DNA from: CAWFGS01 sp963815535
GTDB taxonomy: Bacteria; Pseudomonadota; Alphaproteobacteria; Sphingomonadales; Sphingomonadaceae
Assembly (NCBI GenBank): GCA_963815535.1
Contig: CAWFGS010000001.1
Location: 310,001 to 374,000 of the forward strand
Length of the DNA stretch: 64,000 bases
Direction of reading: 5' to 3'
The position numbers and the translations under genes were made by a program. Shown one piece after another: positions 1 to 10,234 of the stretch (position 1 is the stretch's first letter; each line of letters opens with the position of its first letter). The notes under the pieces were generated by a model, which was given only the letters and a program-made list of their open reading frames with translations, made no database searches and was not told where the DNA came from.

Positions 1-195
1 GCCCCCGAACAGGGCGCGCTGGACGTGCTGGGTCTGGACCGGTCGCTGGACCGCGCGCAGTTACGCAAACGCTATTCCGAACTGGTGCGCCGTTACCACC
101 CCGATCGCAACGGCGGCGACCGCACGCACGAAGCGCGGCTGGTGCGAGTGGTGGAGGCGTATCAGCTGCTTCGCAAGGCGGCGGCGTTGCGGTGA
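1..195 (+). CDS. J-domain (DnaJ-like) protein, C-terminal part
   Basis: The reading frame is open from the first base and ends with TGA at 193-195, so the N-terminus lies outside the window. The visible 64 residues are a J-domain: the diagnostic HPD tripeptide sits in YHPDRNGGD, preceded by a helix with RKRYSELVRRYH and followed by a helix ending VVEAYQLLRKA. J-domains stimulate the ATPase of DnaK-type chaperones. With the J-domain at the extreme C-terminus this is not classical DnaJ but a small co-chaperone. It lies upstream of cobS, from which the oppositely oriented MpaB-like gene separates it. Confidence 0.85.
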   Translation, partial: APEQGALDVLGLDRSLDRAQLRKRYSELVRRYHPDRNGGDRTHEARLVRVVEAYQLLRKAAALR

Positions 196-210
196 TTGCG
201 CGTCCGATGG

Positions 211-1056
211 CTAGTTCTGGCGGAATGCCCAACGCAAAGTCCGCCCGACCCCCTGCGCGGCCAGGTTTGCAGGCAGGGCGGCAAGGCCGGGGCGTTTGAG
301 GCCCAGCATCGGCAAGGCGAACGCCGGCAACAAATCGACCGCAGCCGTGCCCAGCATGGCCTGTACCCCGCGCGGCGCACCGTCGGGCCGCTGTGTCAGG
401 ACCAGCTCGGCAACCTCCTTCGCCTCTGCCGACGATTGCAGTTGGCCGCGCATCGACCGGAACAGCTGTTCCGCTTGATTGCGGGTTTCCGGCACGGGGT
501 CGGCCCCCAATTCGCGCGCAATGACGGCGTGCTGGCGAAAATATTCATCCTGCTGGGCGAACGGCATGGTCGGGCGCACATGACGCAGATACGCCTGCAG
601 AAAACTGGTTGCGCCCGCGACATGCACCCAGGCCAGCGTTTCGGGATTGCGCGCCGAATACCGGCCGCCCCCCGGCAGATCGCCTTTTATATGTTCGTGA
701 ATACGGTTGACCCGTGCGATGATCTTCGCCGCTTCGTCGCGGTGGCCGAATGTCGTCACCGCAATGAACTGCGCCGTACGCCGCAGCCGCCCATGCATGT
801 CTGCACGAAAATTGGAATGGTCCAGCACGCCCTGCAGCGCGTGGGGATGCAGCATCTGCAACAGCAGGCTGCGGATGCCGCCGATCATCATGCCGACCGC
901 ATCGGCGTGCACCATACGGATCGGGCTGTCGGGCGCGAACAGCGCATCGCCCGATGGCGGAACCGGTTTTTCGCCAGCATCCGCGTCGTTGAACACGTCG
1001 CGAACGGCGCCGACGATCCTGTCGCGCACGAATTCCTGGGGTGGTTTCAGTGCCAT
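211..1056 (-). CDS. MpaB/rubber-oxygenase family (DUF2236) protein
   Basis: An intact 281-residue protein of the DUF2236 family (oxygenase MpaB/B', latex-clearing protein fold, heme-type). Visible hallmarks are an N-terminal GGIRSLLLQMLHPHALQGV segment with candidate histidines, a FGHRDEAAKIIARVNRIHEHI helix, and WVHVAGATSFLQAY. The substrate cannot be told from sequence; characterised members cleave terpenoid chains or rubber. The start at MALKPPQ was chosen because the open frame further upstream only runs antisense into cobS. The gene is convergent with the J-domain gene and divergent from cobS. Confidence 0.8.
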   Translation of the reverse strand: MALKPPQEFVRDRIVGAVRDVFNDADAGEKPVPPSGDALFAPDSPIRMVHADAVGMMIGGIRSLLLQMLHPHALQGVLDHSNFRADMHGRLRRTAQFIAVTTFGHRDEAAKIIARVNRIHEHIKGDLPGGGRYSARNPETLAWVHVAGATSFLQAYLRHVRPTMPFAQQDEYFRQHAVIARELGADPVPETRNQAEQLFRSMRGQLQSSAEAKEVAELVLTQRPDGAPRGVQAMLGTAAVDLLPAFALPMLGLKRPGLAALPANLAAQGVGRTLRWAFRQN

Positions 1057-1121
1057 CTTGCGTAAAGATAGGTTCGCGGCCCGGACCCGGCAATGGCGCA
1101 CAACAAATGGTAACGCATATT

Positions 1122-1179
1122 GCGCCAGCGTTTGGGGCGCCAGCGTTGGGGCGCCGAGCGTCGGGCCGTCAGCGTCGGG
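1122..1179. repeat. Four imperfect 14-15 bp tandem units upstream of cobS
   Basis: Units at 1122-1136, 1137-1150, 1151-1165 and 1166-1179 all resemble GCGCCAGCGTTTGGG, with increasing divergence. They fill part of the divergent spacer between the MpaB-like gene (start 1056) and cobS (start 1240). They may be a slippage product or a regulatory array; nothing in the sequence decides which. Confidence 0.7.
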
Positions 1180-1239
1180 GTAACAAAGGCGCATTACCCG
1201 GTTGCAGGCGTGCCGCCATCCCTCTAACCCTCGGCCCCT

Positions 1240-2232
1240 ATGAACGAACAGACGCACAAGACATTCGACGCCGGCAGCAAGACGGTGCTGGCCGCCCCCG
1301 ATACCACCGTAAACGTGCGCGAGGTCTTCGGCATCGACACCGACTGGGTCGTTCCGGCCTTTTCGAAAGCGGACGAACGCGTACCCGATACCGACGACAG
1401 CTATGTGTTCGATCCCGACACGACGCTGGCCATTCTGGCAGGGTTCGCCAACGATCGCCGGGTGATGGTCCAGGGCTATCACGGGACGGGGAAATCCACG
1501 CATATCGAACAGGTCGCCGCGCGGCTGAACTGGCCTTGCATCCGCATCAATCTGGATGCCCATATCAGCCGGATCGATCTGGTCGGGCGTGACGCGATCG
1601 TGCTGCGCGACGGGTTGCAGGTAACCGAATTTCGCGAAGGCTTGCTGCCCTGGGCGTTGCAGCATCCGGTGGCCCTGGTGTTCGACGAATACGATGCCGG
1701 TCGCCCCGACGTGATGTTCGTGATTCAGCGCGTTCTGGAACAGCAGGGCAAGCTGACCCTGCTCGATCAGAATCGCGTCATCCGGCCGGACGCGAATTTC
1801 CGCCTGTTCGCAACGGCCAATACGGTCGGGCTGGGCGATACCAGCGGGCTGTATCATGGCACGCAGGCGATCAACCAGGGCCAGATGGACCGGTGGAACA
1901 TCGTGATCGGGCTGAACTATCTGCCGGCGGACACCGAACGCGACATCGTCCTGTCCAAGAACGAAGGGGCCGATCCCAAGCAGGTTGCGGACATGATAAA
2001 GGTCGCCGATCTGACGCGGCAGGGTTTCATCAATGGCGACATTTCCACGGTCATGAGCCCACGCACGGTAATTACTTGGGCGCAGAATCAGGCTATCTTC
2101 AAAGATGTCGGCTTCGCTTTCCGCCTCAGCTTCCTGAACAAATGCGACGAAGCGGAGCGGATGCTGGTCGCCGAATATTATCAGCGCGTTTTCGGCGAAG
2201 AACTGCCCGAAAGCGTGGTGGCGAAAAGCTGA
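1240..2232 (+). CDS. cobS: CobS-family AAA+ ATPase (cobaltochelatase subunit CobS)
   Basis: An intact 330-residue AAA+ protein. Walker A is GYHGTGKS at residues 79-86 and Walker B is VFDE at about 147-150; RLFATANTVG is the sensor region. The N-terminal VFGIDTDWVVPAFS stretch is typical of CobS. In aerobic B12 synthesis CobS and CobT form the ATPase chaperone that drives cobalt insertion by CobN. Homologues also occur in alphaproteobacteria lacking the full pathway, so the true role is open. The usual partner cobT is not the next gene; a penicillin-binding protein follows after 53 bp. Confidence 0.9.
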   Translation: MNEQTHKTFDAGSKTVLAAPDTTVNVREVFGIDTDWVVPAFSKADERVPDTDDSYVFDPDTTLAILAGFANDRRVMVQGYHGTGKSTHIEQVAARLNWPCIRINLDAHISRIDLVGRDAIVLRDGLQVTEFREGLLPWALQHPVALVFDEYDAGRPDVMFVIQRVLEQQGKLTLLDQNRVIRPDANFRLFATANTVGLGDTSGLYHGTQAINQGQMDRWNIVIGLNYLPADTERDIVLSKNEGADPKQVADMIKVADLTRQGFINGDISTVMSPRTVITWAQNQAIFKDVGFAFRLSFLNKCDEAERMLVAEYYQRVFGEELPESVVAKS

Positions 2233-2285
2233 CTTTCGTAAAAAGAGCTTTGCACCCCGTGTTGGTCGGGTAATACAGCACGGTC

Positions 2286-4417
2286 ATGTGGGGTCGGTTC
2301 TTCAACGGCGGTTCGTCCAGGCGGGACCGGTTCGCGGGCGACGATCCCGATGGCGGTTATTACGCCACTGCCGAACCCTATGGCGATGGGTATGGCGATC
2401 GCTACGATGATGGGTATGACGACGATTATCTGACCGAAACCCACCCCGCACCGCATGCGAAAGCGCGCGGTCGCAAACGGAAATGGGCGGCGCGTCTGGT
2501 CGCGCTGTTTCTGTTTCTGCTGATCCTGGCCGTCGGCTGGCTCGCCATCACCGCGCCACTATCGAAATCGCTGGAGCCGATCGCCCCACCGCAGATCACT
2601 CTGACCGCATCGGACGGCACGCCCATCGCACGCAACGGCGCGATTACCGAAGAACCGGTCGCAATCGACACTTTGCCCCAACATACGATCGACGCGTTTT
2701 TGAGCATCGAAGATCGCCGCTTCTATTCGCATTGGGGCGTCGATCCGCGCGGATTGGCGCGTGCGGCATGGGGCAATGCGACCAGCGACCGGACGCAGGG
2801 CGGCAGCACGATCACCCAGCAACTGGCGAAGTTCACCTTTCTCACTCCCGAACAGACGCATCACGCGCAAGGCCCGCGAAATGCTGATCGCATTCTGGCT
2901 GGAGGTTTGGCTGACGAAGGACGAAATCCTGGAACGATATTTGTCCAACGCCTATTTCGGGGACAATCTGTACGGTCTGCGCGCGGCGTCGCTGCATTAT
3001 TTTTATCGGGAGCCGGAAAATCTGACGCTGGCGCAATCGGCCATGCTGGCCGGGTTGGTGCAAGCGCCGTCGCGCTACGCCCCGTCCAAACATTATGCGC
3101 GGGCGAAGGCGCGGATGGACGTCGTGGTGGCGGCGATGGTGGATGCGGGCCACCTGACGCCGGCGCGCGCGCAAGCGGTGCGCCCGCCCGCCATCGATGC
3201 ACGGTTCAAGAACGAACTGCCGACCGGAACCTATTTCGCGGATTGGGCCCTGCCCGAAGCGCGCAAGCTGGCGCAGGGCGGCTACGCGCATCGAACGATG
3301 GTGACGACACTGGATGCGCGGTTGCAGCAATTCGCGAAATCGGCGGTCGGCAATGCCGGGCTGGGCGGCGCGCAAGTGGCGCTGGTGGCCATGCGCCCGT
3401 CGGGCGAAGTCGTCGCCATGATCGGCGGTACGGATTATACGAAATCTGCGTTCAACCGCGCGACCCAGGCGAAGCGGCAGCCAGGCTCGACGTTCAAGCT
3501 GTTCGTCTATCTCGCAGCCTTGCGCGCCGGGGCGCGGCCAGGACGATCCGATCGACAATACCGCCATCGACACTGGCAGTTACCGGCCGAAAAACGCGCG
3601 CGACCGTTATTCCCCCACCATCACCCTTGCCGATGCCTTCGCGCAATCGAGCAACGTTGCCGCCGTCCGCCTGTTCGGCGATGTCGGCAGCGATGCGGTG
3701 ATAGAGGCGGCGCGCGATCTGGGGGTTGCATCGCCGCTGACGAAAGGCGACCCCAGTATGGCGCTCGGCACGTCGAGCATGACCCTGCTGGAATTGACCG
3801 CCGCCTATGCCGGGGTCGCCGGGAACGACTTTCCCGTCATCCCGCATGCTTTCGCCATGCCGGAAGAAGGGTGGTTCGGCAGTCTGGTCAACGGTCGCAG
3901 CAGCCTGTCGGGGCGCGACCATAAATATCTGGAACAATTGCTGCGCGCGGCAATCAATCGCGGCACGGGCAAGGCGGCGGCGTTGTCCGTGCCCAATTTC
4001 GGCAAGACCGGCACGACGCAGGACAATCGCGATGCATTGTTCGTCGGTTATGCCGGTGGGCTGGTCGTCGGCGTGTGGATCGGCAATGACGACAATTCCC
4101 CGCTATCGGGTGTTTCGGGCGGGGGCGCGCCCGCGCGTATCTGGCGTGCGTTCATGCAGAACGCGCTGGCCCTCGGTCGGTCATCCCCACGCCCCGACAC
4201 ACGCCCCAGCGGCAACCCGCGCGGTCCGGTCGAACCGCTCGACGTGCCGGAGATCGACGACATTCCCGTGGGTGAAAACGGCCCCACCATCCGCATGCGC
4301 GATGGCGAACCGGTGGTCATCTTCGGGGAAATCGAAGGGGTTCCGGTGGACGTTCAGATCGACGATGGCGGGGTGCGTGTGAACGCCGGCGATCAGGCGG
4401 TCCAGAACCGCCGATAG
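2286..4417 (+). CDS. Class A penicillin-binding protein (PBP1A family), frameshifted
   Basis: Bifunctional glycosyltransferase/transpeptidase that polymerises and crosslinks peptidoglycan, anchored in the inner membrane. Order of parts: a cytoplasmic Gly/Asp/Tyr-rich tail, basic KARGRKRK, one membrane helix (about residues 67-90), the glycosyltransferase with SIEDRRFYSHWG and GGSTITQQLAKF, then the transpeptidase with SxxK (GSTFK), SSN and KTGTTQ. The frame changes near 2862 (between LTPEQT and ITRKAREMLI) and near 3535 (between YLAALRAG and DDPIDN). Both look like one-base indels, because all catalytic motifs survive on either side. Length (about 710 residues) fits the family. Confidence 0.88.
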
Positions 4418-4420
4418 ATT

Positions 4421-4837
4421 TTATTCCGGCTCGGCCATCAGGATGTTCATCACCGCGCTGGCGATCAGGCGGCTGCGATCGTTCTGCCAGGCTTCCACCG
4501 CGACATTCGCGTTGCGCCGACCCAACCGGGTGACGCAGCCGACGGCGAAGGTGTCGTACGCCTTCCCGGCGGACAGGAACTGGACCGTGACGTTGATAGG
4601 TTTCAACCGGTGAACACGGTTCAAGGTCGCCAATTCCGCGCGCATAGCGGCGTAGCCTGCAGTTTCCAGCAGCCCGCTGGTCGCGCCGCCGTGCAATGCG
4701 CCGGGTCGCCCCTCCACCATCGGGCCGAACGCCACGCGCAGGATCGGCGCATCGTTCGATTGGTTCGAATGGTTCGCCACGCCAATGCCGATCGATCGCG
4801 CATAGGGGGTTAGAACCGGAGGCGCGCGATCAGGCAT
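4421..4837 (-). CDS. PaaI/hotdog-fold thioesterase
   Basis: An intact hotdog-fold protein of 138 residues. The segment GALHGGATSGLLETAGYAA is the PaaI-type active-site loop, and PINVTVQFLSAG is the central strand pair. Such enzymes hydrolyse acyl-CoA thioesters; the acyl group is unknown. The ATG at 4837 overlaps the TGA of the upstream thioesterase (ATGCCTGA), suggesting translational coupling. A longer start at 4870 would overlap further and is less likely. It is the last gene of the leftward operon and converges tightly with the penicillin-binding protein gene. Confidence 0.8.
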   Translation of the reverse strand: MPDRAPPVLTPYARSIGIGVANHSNQSNDAPILRVAFGPMVEGRPGALHGGATSGLLETAGYAAMRAELATLNRVHRLKPINVTVQFLSAGKAYDTFAVGCVTRLGRRNANVAVEAWQNDRSRLIASAVMNILMAEPE

Positions 4838-5304
4838 CTTTCGGCAATCCCTTGTCGTCACGCCGCCCATCCGCGCGGATCGTCATGAAGACACCGGCGA
4901 TGTGCGCCACCGGATCGGCAGGCGTCGCCGTCATGTGCGACGCCGCGCACGAATGCAGCGGAGCGAGTCAGGCGATAGCATTCGGCCCGGCCATGCACCG
5001 CCGCCTGTTCGCGAGCGGGGCGCTGATAATCAACTCGCAGATCCAGCGTGGCAATCGCCTGAAACGCCCCCATCCGGGTCCATATGGCAAGGCCCGATGC
5101 CATATCCATCAGGCTGACGATCGGGCCGGACGCCATGACCGGGCGATCGTCCTCCCCCATCAGATCCGCGCGCCAGGGCAAAGTCAGTTCGACCCAGTCC
5201 GCGCCATGATCGCGATACTGCATGCCCAGCCAGCCGGAATGCCCGTGGCGGAGCATGAAGGGCGCCGTCGCGGCGGGATCGAATGGGGGCAGGGGGGAAG
5301 CCAT
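4830..5304 (-). CDS. PaaI/hotdog-fold thioesterase, paralogue, frameshifted
   Basis: A second hotdog thioesterase directly upstream of the first. GPIVSLMDMASGLAIWTRM is the helix with the catalytic acidic residue and TLDLRVDYQRPA the following strands. Near 4935 the frame changes; in the shifted frame the protein continues FMTIRADGRRDDKGLPKDA and stops at 4830, overlapping the next start. Adjacent thioesterase pairs of this kind often act on related acyl-CoAs, but the substrate cannot be inferred here. Confidence 0.75.
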
Positions 5305-5371
5305 GGCCGCATGTGCGACGGGCGAGTGAAGCGATCAACCTTAAATGACCGAAATGGAAAAGGGCGGTCGC

Positions 5372-5864
5372 CTATCGCATCGATGGCAATGGCAGACCGC
5401 CACCGGCCAGCGTGTCGATCGCGCCCTGCAGGATGACGGCGGCCGCATGGCTGTCGATCCGCGTCGCGCGTTTGGCCCGGCTCATATCCTGTTCCACCAA
5501 TGCGCGCGTCGGCGCTGGCCGTGGACCAGCGTTCGTCCCACAGCAGCACCGGCAATTCCAGCGCGTTTGCAATGTTGCGGGCATAGGCGCGGCTGGCCTG
5601 CGCGCGCGGCCCCTCGCTGCCGTCCATGTTGCGCGGCAGGCCGATGACGATTGCGGCCACGCGCCGATCCTTCGCCAGAGCCCGCAGCGATTCGGCGTCG
5701 CGCGAGAACTTTCCGCGCGGGAGCGTCTTGCCCGCCGTCGCGAACCGCCAGCCCGCATCGCACAAGGCCGTACCGATGGTCTTGGTGCCGAGATCCAGCG
5801 CCAGCAACACACCGCCATCGGGCAGGGCGGCGTCCAGATCGCCGGCATTGTCGGTAATCAGCAT
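5372..5864 (-). CDS. ruvX: RuvX/YqgF putative Holliday-junction resolvase, frameshifted
   Basis: RNase H-like nuclease fold: LLALDLGTKTIGTAL carries the first catalytic Asp, IVIGLPRNMDGSEGPRA the second strand motif, and LLWDERWSTASA the conserved DER..T. Near 5510 the frame shifts, after which the protein ends RIDSHAAAVILQGAIDTL, with the last catalytic Asp. Family members process Holliday junctions or act in 16S pre-rRNA maturation. The gene lies inside the leftward operon, 4 bp downstream of the DUF3089 hydrolase. Confidence 0.85.
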
Positions 5865-5868
5865 CGAT

Positions 5869-7030
5869 CTATGATCCGGCGAATGCGGCTACGCGCCGGG
5901 CGACGTCGGCTTTCAGACTGCTCCAGAACAACGGAATGTCGTAGACATGGTAATTGTTGCCCGGCAGCACGGCGGACCCCATTTCGGGCGGATCGCCGAT
6001 CAGCAGCAGGCCGCGTTCGTCGCATCGCGCGGGCACGCCGCCCACCACCAGTTCGCCATTCACCAGATCGTCCGACGGGACCAGCGTGCCGGGATTGCGG
6101 CTTGCCGGCGCGCCGCCGCCCGCAGCTCCCGGCAGCGGATTGACGCACAAGATCGGCCCATCGCCGCGCATCATGCCGTCGAACCCGATCGACGCGCGAT
6201 AGATTTCAAGCAACTGCGATCGGATCGGCAGGGTCGGCGAAGCTGGCATAGCTGACGATGCAGCCGCTCTGATCGGCCTGCGCGCACGCGGGGAAGGGCA
6301 GCGACGGCAGATCGTGCGCCAGCGAAATCGGCCAGCCGATCGCGTAAAGGGCAGCGATGCGGTTCGCGAACCCGTCCGCCTCCGCCCGGTCGCGCAACAG
6401 GCGGATCAGATGCACCGACCCCTGGCTGTGGCCGGCAAGCACGATCGGCATGTCTTCGTCGATGGATGACAGGAATATCGCAAACGCATCTTCGACATCG
6501 CGATAGGCCGCATCGATCGCCATGGCCGCTTCGGGTGCGTCGGTCAGGAATGCACCGACGGTCGCCTGGCGATATCGCGGCGCCCAGATTTCTGTCGCCG
6601 CGTTGAACGGGCTGGCCAGACCGCGCAGGTATATCCGCGCGATACGCTGGGATCGTTCGTCGTCCAGCGGCGCATTCCAACTTGCTCCGTTCGAGGTAGC
6701 TGGTCGGATGGACGAAGAACACGGCGAATTCGGCGGTATCGGGGGTATCGCACGGTGTCGGGGCCGGGTTCCAGACACGGACGGCTGCGTTCCTGTGTTG
6801 GCATAAGGCGGCCGATAATTCGCAGGGTTCGCGCCAGCCTTACCGGGGCGGGAATACCACATTGCGGGATCGGCATAGGCGTTGGTTTCGAGCGGAGCCT
6901 GCGGTTCGAATTCCGCCGTGGGGACGAACGCGATCCGGGTCAGTTCGTTGGACTAGATGTTGAGGGCGAACCCCGCCGCGATGACCAGCACGGCCAGCCC
7001 GGCGATGACGTATAGGAACTTACGCGCCAT
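5869..7030 (-). CDS. DUF3089 alpha/beta-hydrolase, interrupted by indels and an in-frame TAG
   Basis: Begins MARKFLYVIAGLAVLVIAAG, an N-terminal membrane anchor or signal, with the ATG at 7030 overlapping the upstream transporter's end. A TAG at 6953-6955 interrupts the frame between FALNI and SNELTRIAFVPTAEF without changing it, so a single substitution would explain it. The frame also slips near 6770, 6685 and 6225. Downstream are the nucleophile elbow GHSQGS and a C-terminal domain ending YDIPLFWSSLKADV. The family is predicted to be serine esterases; the substrate is unknown. Confidence 0.75.
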
Positions 7031-8138
7031 CGGTCGGCAATTCCGCGCCGTCGCGTCCCGGCCGCATCGGTGCTTTCCGCGCGCCGTTCCAGCGCGACCT
7101 TCATCATCGCCAGCAGCGGATCGGCCAGGAACAGGCCGAGAATGCCGAACAGGATACCCATGATGAGCTGCGCCGCCAGCACCAGAGCGGGCGCAAGATC
7201 GACGGTTTTCTTCGCGATCATGCGGGATGATGACATAGCCGTCGAACGTCTGGACCAGGAAATAGACGAAGATGGTGTACAGCCCCATCTCGGTCCCGCC
7301 GGAAAATCCGACCAGCGACCATCAATACGCCCGGAAATGAACGCGCCGAGATTGGGAATGAAAGCGAGCAATCCGGTCAGGATCGCCAGCAACGCCGCCA
7401 TCGGCACGCCGTACCAGGACAGCAGAACCCAGGTGAACACCCCTTCGAACACCATGCCGACCAGCCGCCCGGCCATCAGCCGCCGCAGGGTCGATGCCCA
7501 TACGCTGCGCGGTAATGTGGAACCCGGCGCGCTGCCGCGCGGGCATCATCCAGGCGACGCCGCGTTCGTACAGCAACGGCTCCATCGCAACGTAGATACC
7601 GATGATGACGATCAGCACCAACGTCGTGAACCCGCCGAAAATGCCGCCGATCGCCGATGTCACCGTGCCCACGCCGTTCATCACGGTACCGGCCATGTTC
7701 TGGAGATCGGCAGGCTCGATCGCGAACCCCTGATTGCGAAGATAGCCCAGGAAGATGGCGCCCTGCCGAATCACGATATCGGGCAACAACGCCGCCTCAC
7801 GCGATATTTGCGATCCGGCGAAATAGCCCAGCCAGACCATGAATGCGGTGCAGGACAACAGCACGATGACCACGCGCACAGTCCGCCCGACGGGCAATAT
7901 CCGCCCCAGCAACCGCGCGCCGCCATCGATCATCGACGCGAACACCAGCGCCCCGAAGATCACCAGCAGCGACTGCGAGATATAGACCGCCAGAGCGATA
8001 CCGCCCACGACCAGCACCCAGACGCCAGCACGCTTCGCCTCGCATCAGCAGGGCGGGGCTGGCGATCCGGGTCGGGCTTGTCCCGATCTCCGCCAGTTCG
8101 CTGGGAACGGCGGAGGCGCTGTCGTCAGCTTGCGGCAT
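7020..8138 (-). CDS. AI-2E family (PerM-type) membrane transporter, frameshifted
   Basis: A polytopic inner-membrane protein of the AI-2E/PerM family: repeated hydrophobic segments including VAVYIS-like and SLLVIFGALVFASMIDGG, FTTLVLIVIIGIYVAMEP, the signature MVFEGVFTWVLLSW with LAFIPNLGAFI, and FLADPLLAMMKVAL near the end. Frames change near 8035, 7495, 7320 and 7225, so four one-base indels are needed. The predicted end AELPTDGA-stop at 7020 overlaps the next start. Members export small molecules or ions; substrate unknown. Confidence 0.8.
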
Positions 8139-9033
8139 TGGACGGTGCCGCTTCGGCCTGCGCTTCGGTCCGGCTTTCGATTTTGGCAGGGCGCAGAGTC
8201 GTCCAGGCCCGATTGCCGCGCAGCGACGTGAACCAGCTGATCGGGTTCAGCCCCGTGGTTCCGTCGAGCGAGAAGGTTATGAACTCCGCCCGGCCGCCGA
8301 CATTCTGCAACGGGATCGGTCCGCCCAGGCCAAGGCCGGTTTCATCGCGGCTGTCGGCGGAATGATCGCGATTGTCGCCCATCACGAAGACGTGCCCGGC
8401 AGGCACGACCGATTTCGGCATAATTGTCGAGCGCGCCATTGGGATTGTCGTCGATAATCAGATACGTCGCGCCATTGGGCAAGGTTTCGCGATAAGTCGG
8501 CATTTCGCACACTTGCGTGCCCGACGGCTTGCGTAATGCGAAGGCCGGGATATTCCGCTGGCGAGCAGGGCGAATTGACATCGACCGGAATTTCGATCGC
8601 CGGCTCCACGATCTGGGGCACGGCGATTGCCGTTCAGGACGATCTGACCGTTGACGACCGCGATCCTGTCGCCCGGCAAGGCGACGACACGCTTGATGTA
8701 ATCTTCGTCGCGTTCGGGATGCACCGGGATCACGATATCGCCATATTCCGGCGTCGCGGCATTTACGCGCCAGTCGCTGCGCGGCAGCACATGGAACGAT
8801 GCCGATACCCAGCTCCAGCCATAGGGATATTTGCTGACCACCAGCCGGTCGCCTTTCAGCAGGCCGGGCATCATGGATTCGCTGGGGATGTAGAACGGCT
8901 TGGCCAGCAGACTGTGGAACATCAGCACCGCCAGCAGCATCAGCGCCAGCCCGCGCAGTTCCGCGCCCCAGTTGACCGGCGAACGCCCGGCGTCGCTCGT
9001 TCGTCAAGAATCGGTGCTGTCGGTCATGGTCAT
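8125..9033 (-). CDS. lepB: Signal peptidase I, frameshifted
   Basis: Membrane-bound serine protease that removes signal peptides of exported proteins. One N-terminal membrane helix (LALMLLAVLMFHSLLAKPF) is followed by YIPSESMMPGLLKGD with the catalytic Ser, the Lys motif in YIKRVVALPGDRI, and the conserved GHVFVMGDNRDHSADSR. Frames shift between about 8640 and 8430. An in-frame TGA at 9004-9006 follows MTMTDSTDS and precedes the well-matched VNWGAELRGLAL, so either that base is wrong or translation starts further in. The ATG overlaps the acpS stop. Confidence 0.85.
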
Positions 9034-9432
9034 ATCGGCGCGCTTCGATAATGACGAAGGCCTGCGCCCATGGATGATCGTCGGTGAGGGTGAGATGAAT
9101 GACGGCCTCATGCCCGGCAGGCGTAATCGCCTGCAAGCCGGTCCGCCGCACCGCCGGTCAGCGCCAGCGTCGGCGCGCCCGATCGGCGCGTTGACCACGC
9201 CGATGTCCTTCATGAACACGCCGCGCCGGAATCCCGTGCCGACCGCCTTTGAAAACGCCTCCTTCGCAGCGAAACGTTTGGCGTAGGTTCCCGCGATGGT
9301 GAAGGGCCGCCGCTGCGCCTTGGCGCGTTCGACCTGTGTGAAAACGCGCTTCTCGAACCGGGCCCCGAACCGTTCGAGCGAACGGGCGATGCGTTCGATA
9401 TTGCACAGGTCGGACCCGGTGCCGATGATCAT
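9030..9432 (-). CDS. acpS: Holo-[acyl-carrier-protein] synthase, frameshifted
   Basis: Transfers 4'-phosphopantetheine from CoA to acyl carrier protein. MIIGTGSDLCNIERIARSLERF contains the Mg-binding Asp, and YAKRFAAKEAFSKAVGTG is the family signature with the second acidic residue. Frames change near 9180 and 9040; the reconstructed C-terminus runs HPWAQAFVIIEAR and stops at 9030, giving an ATGA overlap with lepB. Its own ATG likewise overlaps the pdxJ stop. Confidence 0.87.
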
Positions 9433-10233
9433 GCGGATGGTCCAGCCGCCGGCGCGGCGCTGGTTCGGGCCGTCGAAGGTGCAGGGGGGCGCACATCGTC
9501 CATCAGTTCGCGCATCCGGCGCACCGCGCTTTCCAGTCCGCAAAAGACCGCTTCGCCGATCAGGTAATGGCCGATATTGAGTTCGGCCAGTTGCGGAATG
9601 GCGGCGATCGGCTGGACATTGTCGTAGGTCAGCCCGTGCCCCGCATGCGGCTCGATGCCGTTTTTAGTCGCCAGCGCCGCCATGTCGGCGATGCGGCGCA
9701 GTTCGCGTTCGCGCGCTTCACCATCGGCCATGCGCGTATTCGCCGGTATGAAATTCCACGATGTCGGCGCGCAGTCTCATTGCGGCTTCCACCTGCCGCG
9801 CTTCGGCTTCTATGAACAGGCTGACGCGAATGCCGTCGTCGCGCAGACGGGTCACGATCGGCGCAAGGCGATTGTGCTGCCCCGCCGCATCCAGCCCGCC
9901 CTCGGTGGTGCGCTCCTCGCGGTTTTCCGGCACGATGCAGGCAGCGTGGGGTTTGTGCCGCAACGCGATCGCCAGCATTTCGTCGGTCGCGGCCATTTCC
10001 AGATTGAGCGGCAGATCGGTCGCGTCCTGTATCCGGCGCAGATCCTCGTCGCGAATATGTCGGCGATCCTCTCGCAGATGGGCGGTGATGCCGTCCCCGC
10101 CGACCGCCGCGACGATCTGCGCCGCGCGCACGGGATCGGGATGGTCGCCGCCGCGCGCATTGCGAATGGTGGCGACGTGATCGATATTGACGCCCAGCCT
10201 CAACGGCGCGTGGGAAAGTTGTGGAAGGTCCAT
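9429..10233 (-). CDS. pdxJ: Pyridoxine 5'-phosphate synthase, frameshifted
   Basis: Condenses 1-deoxyxylulose 5-phosphate with 3-amino-2-oxopropyl phosphate in vitamin B6 synthesis. The N-terminus LRLGVNIDHVATIRNARGG is a textbook PdxJ start, followed by LREDRRHIRDEDL, LNLEMAATDEML, VSLFIEAEARQVEAA and VEFHTGEYAH. Near 9735 the frame shifts, then HAGHGLTYDNV and LNIGHYLIGEAVFCGLESAV complete the barrel. The start ATG is 1 bp from the pyrE stop, and the TGA overlaps the acpS ATG. Confidence 0.9.
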
Positions 10234-10234
10234 G

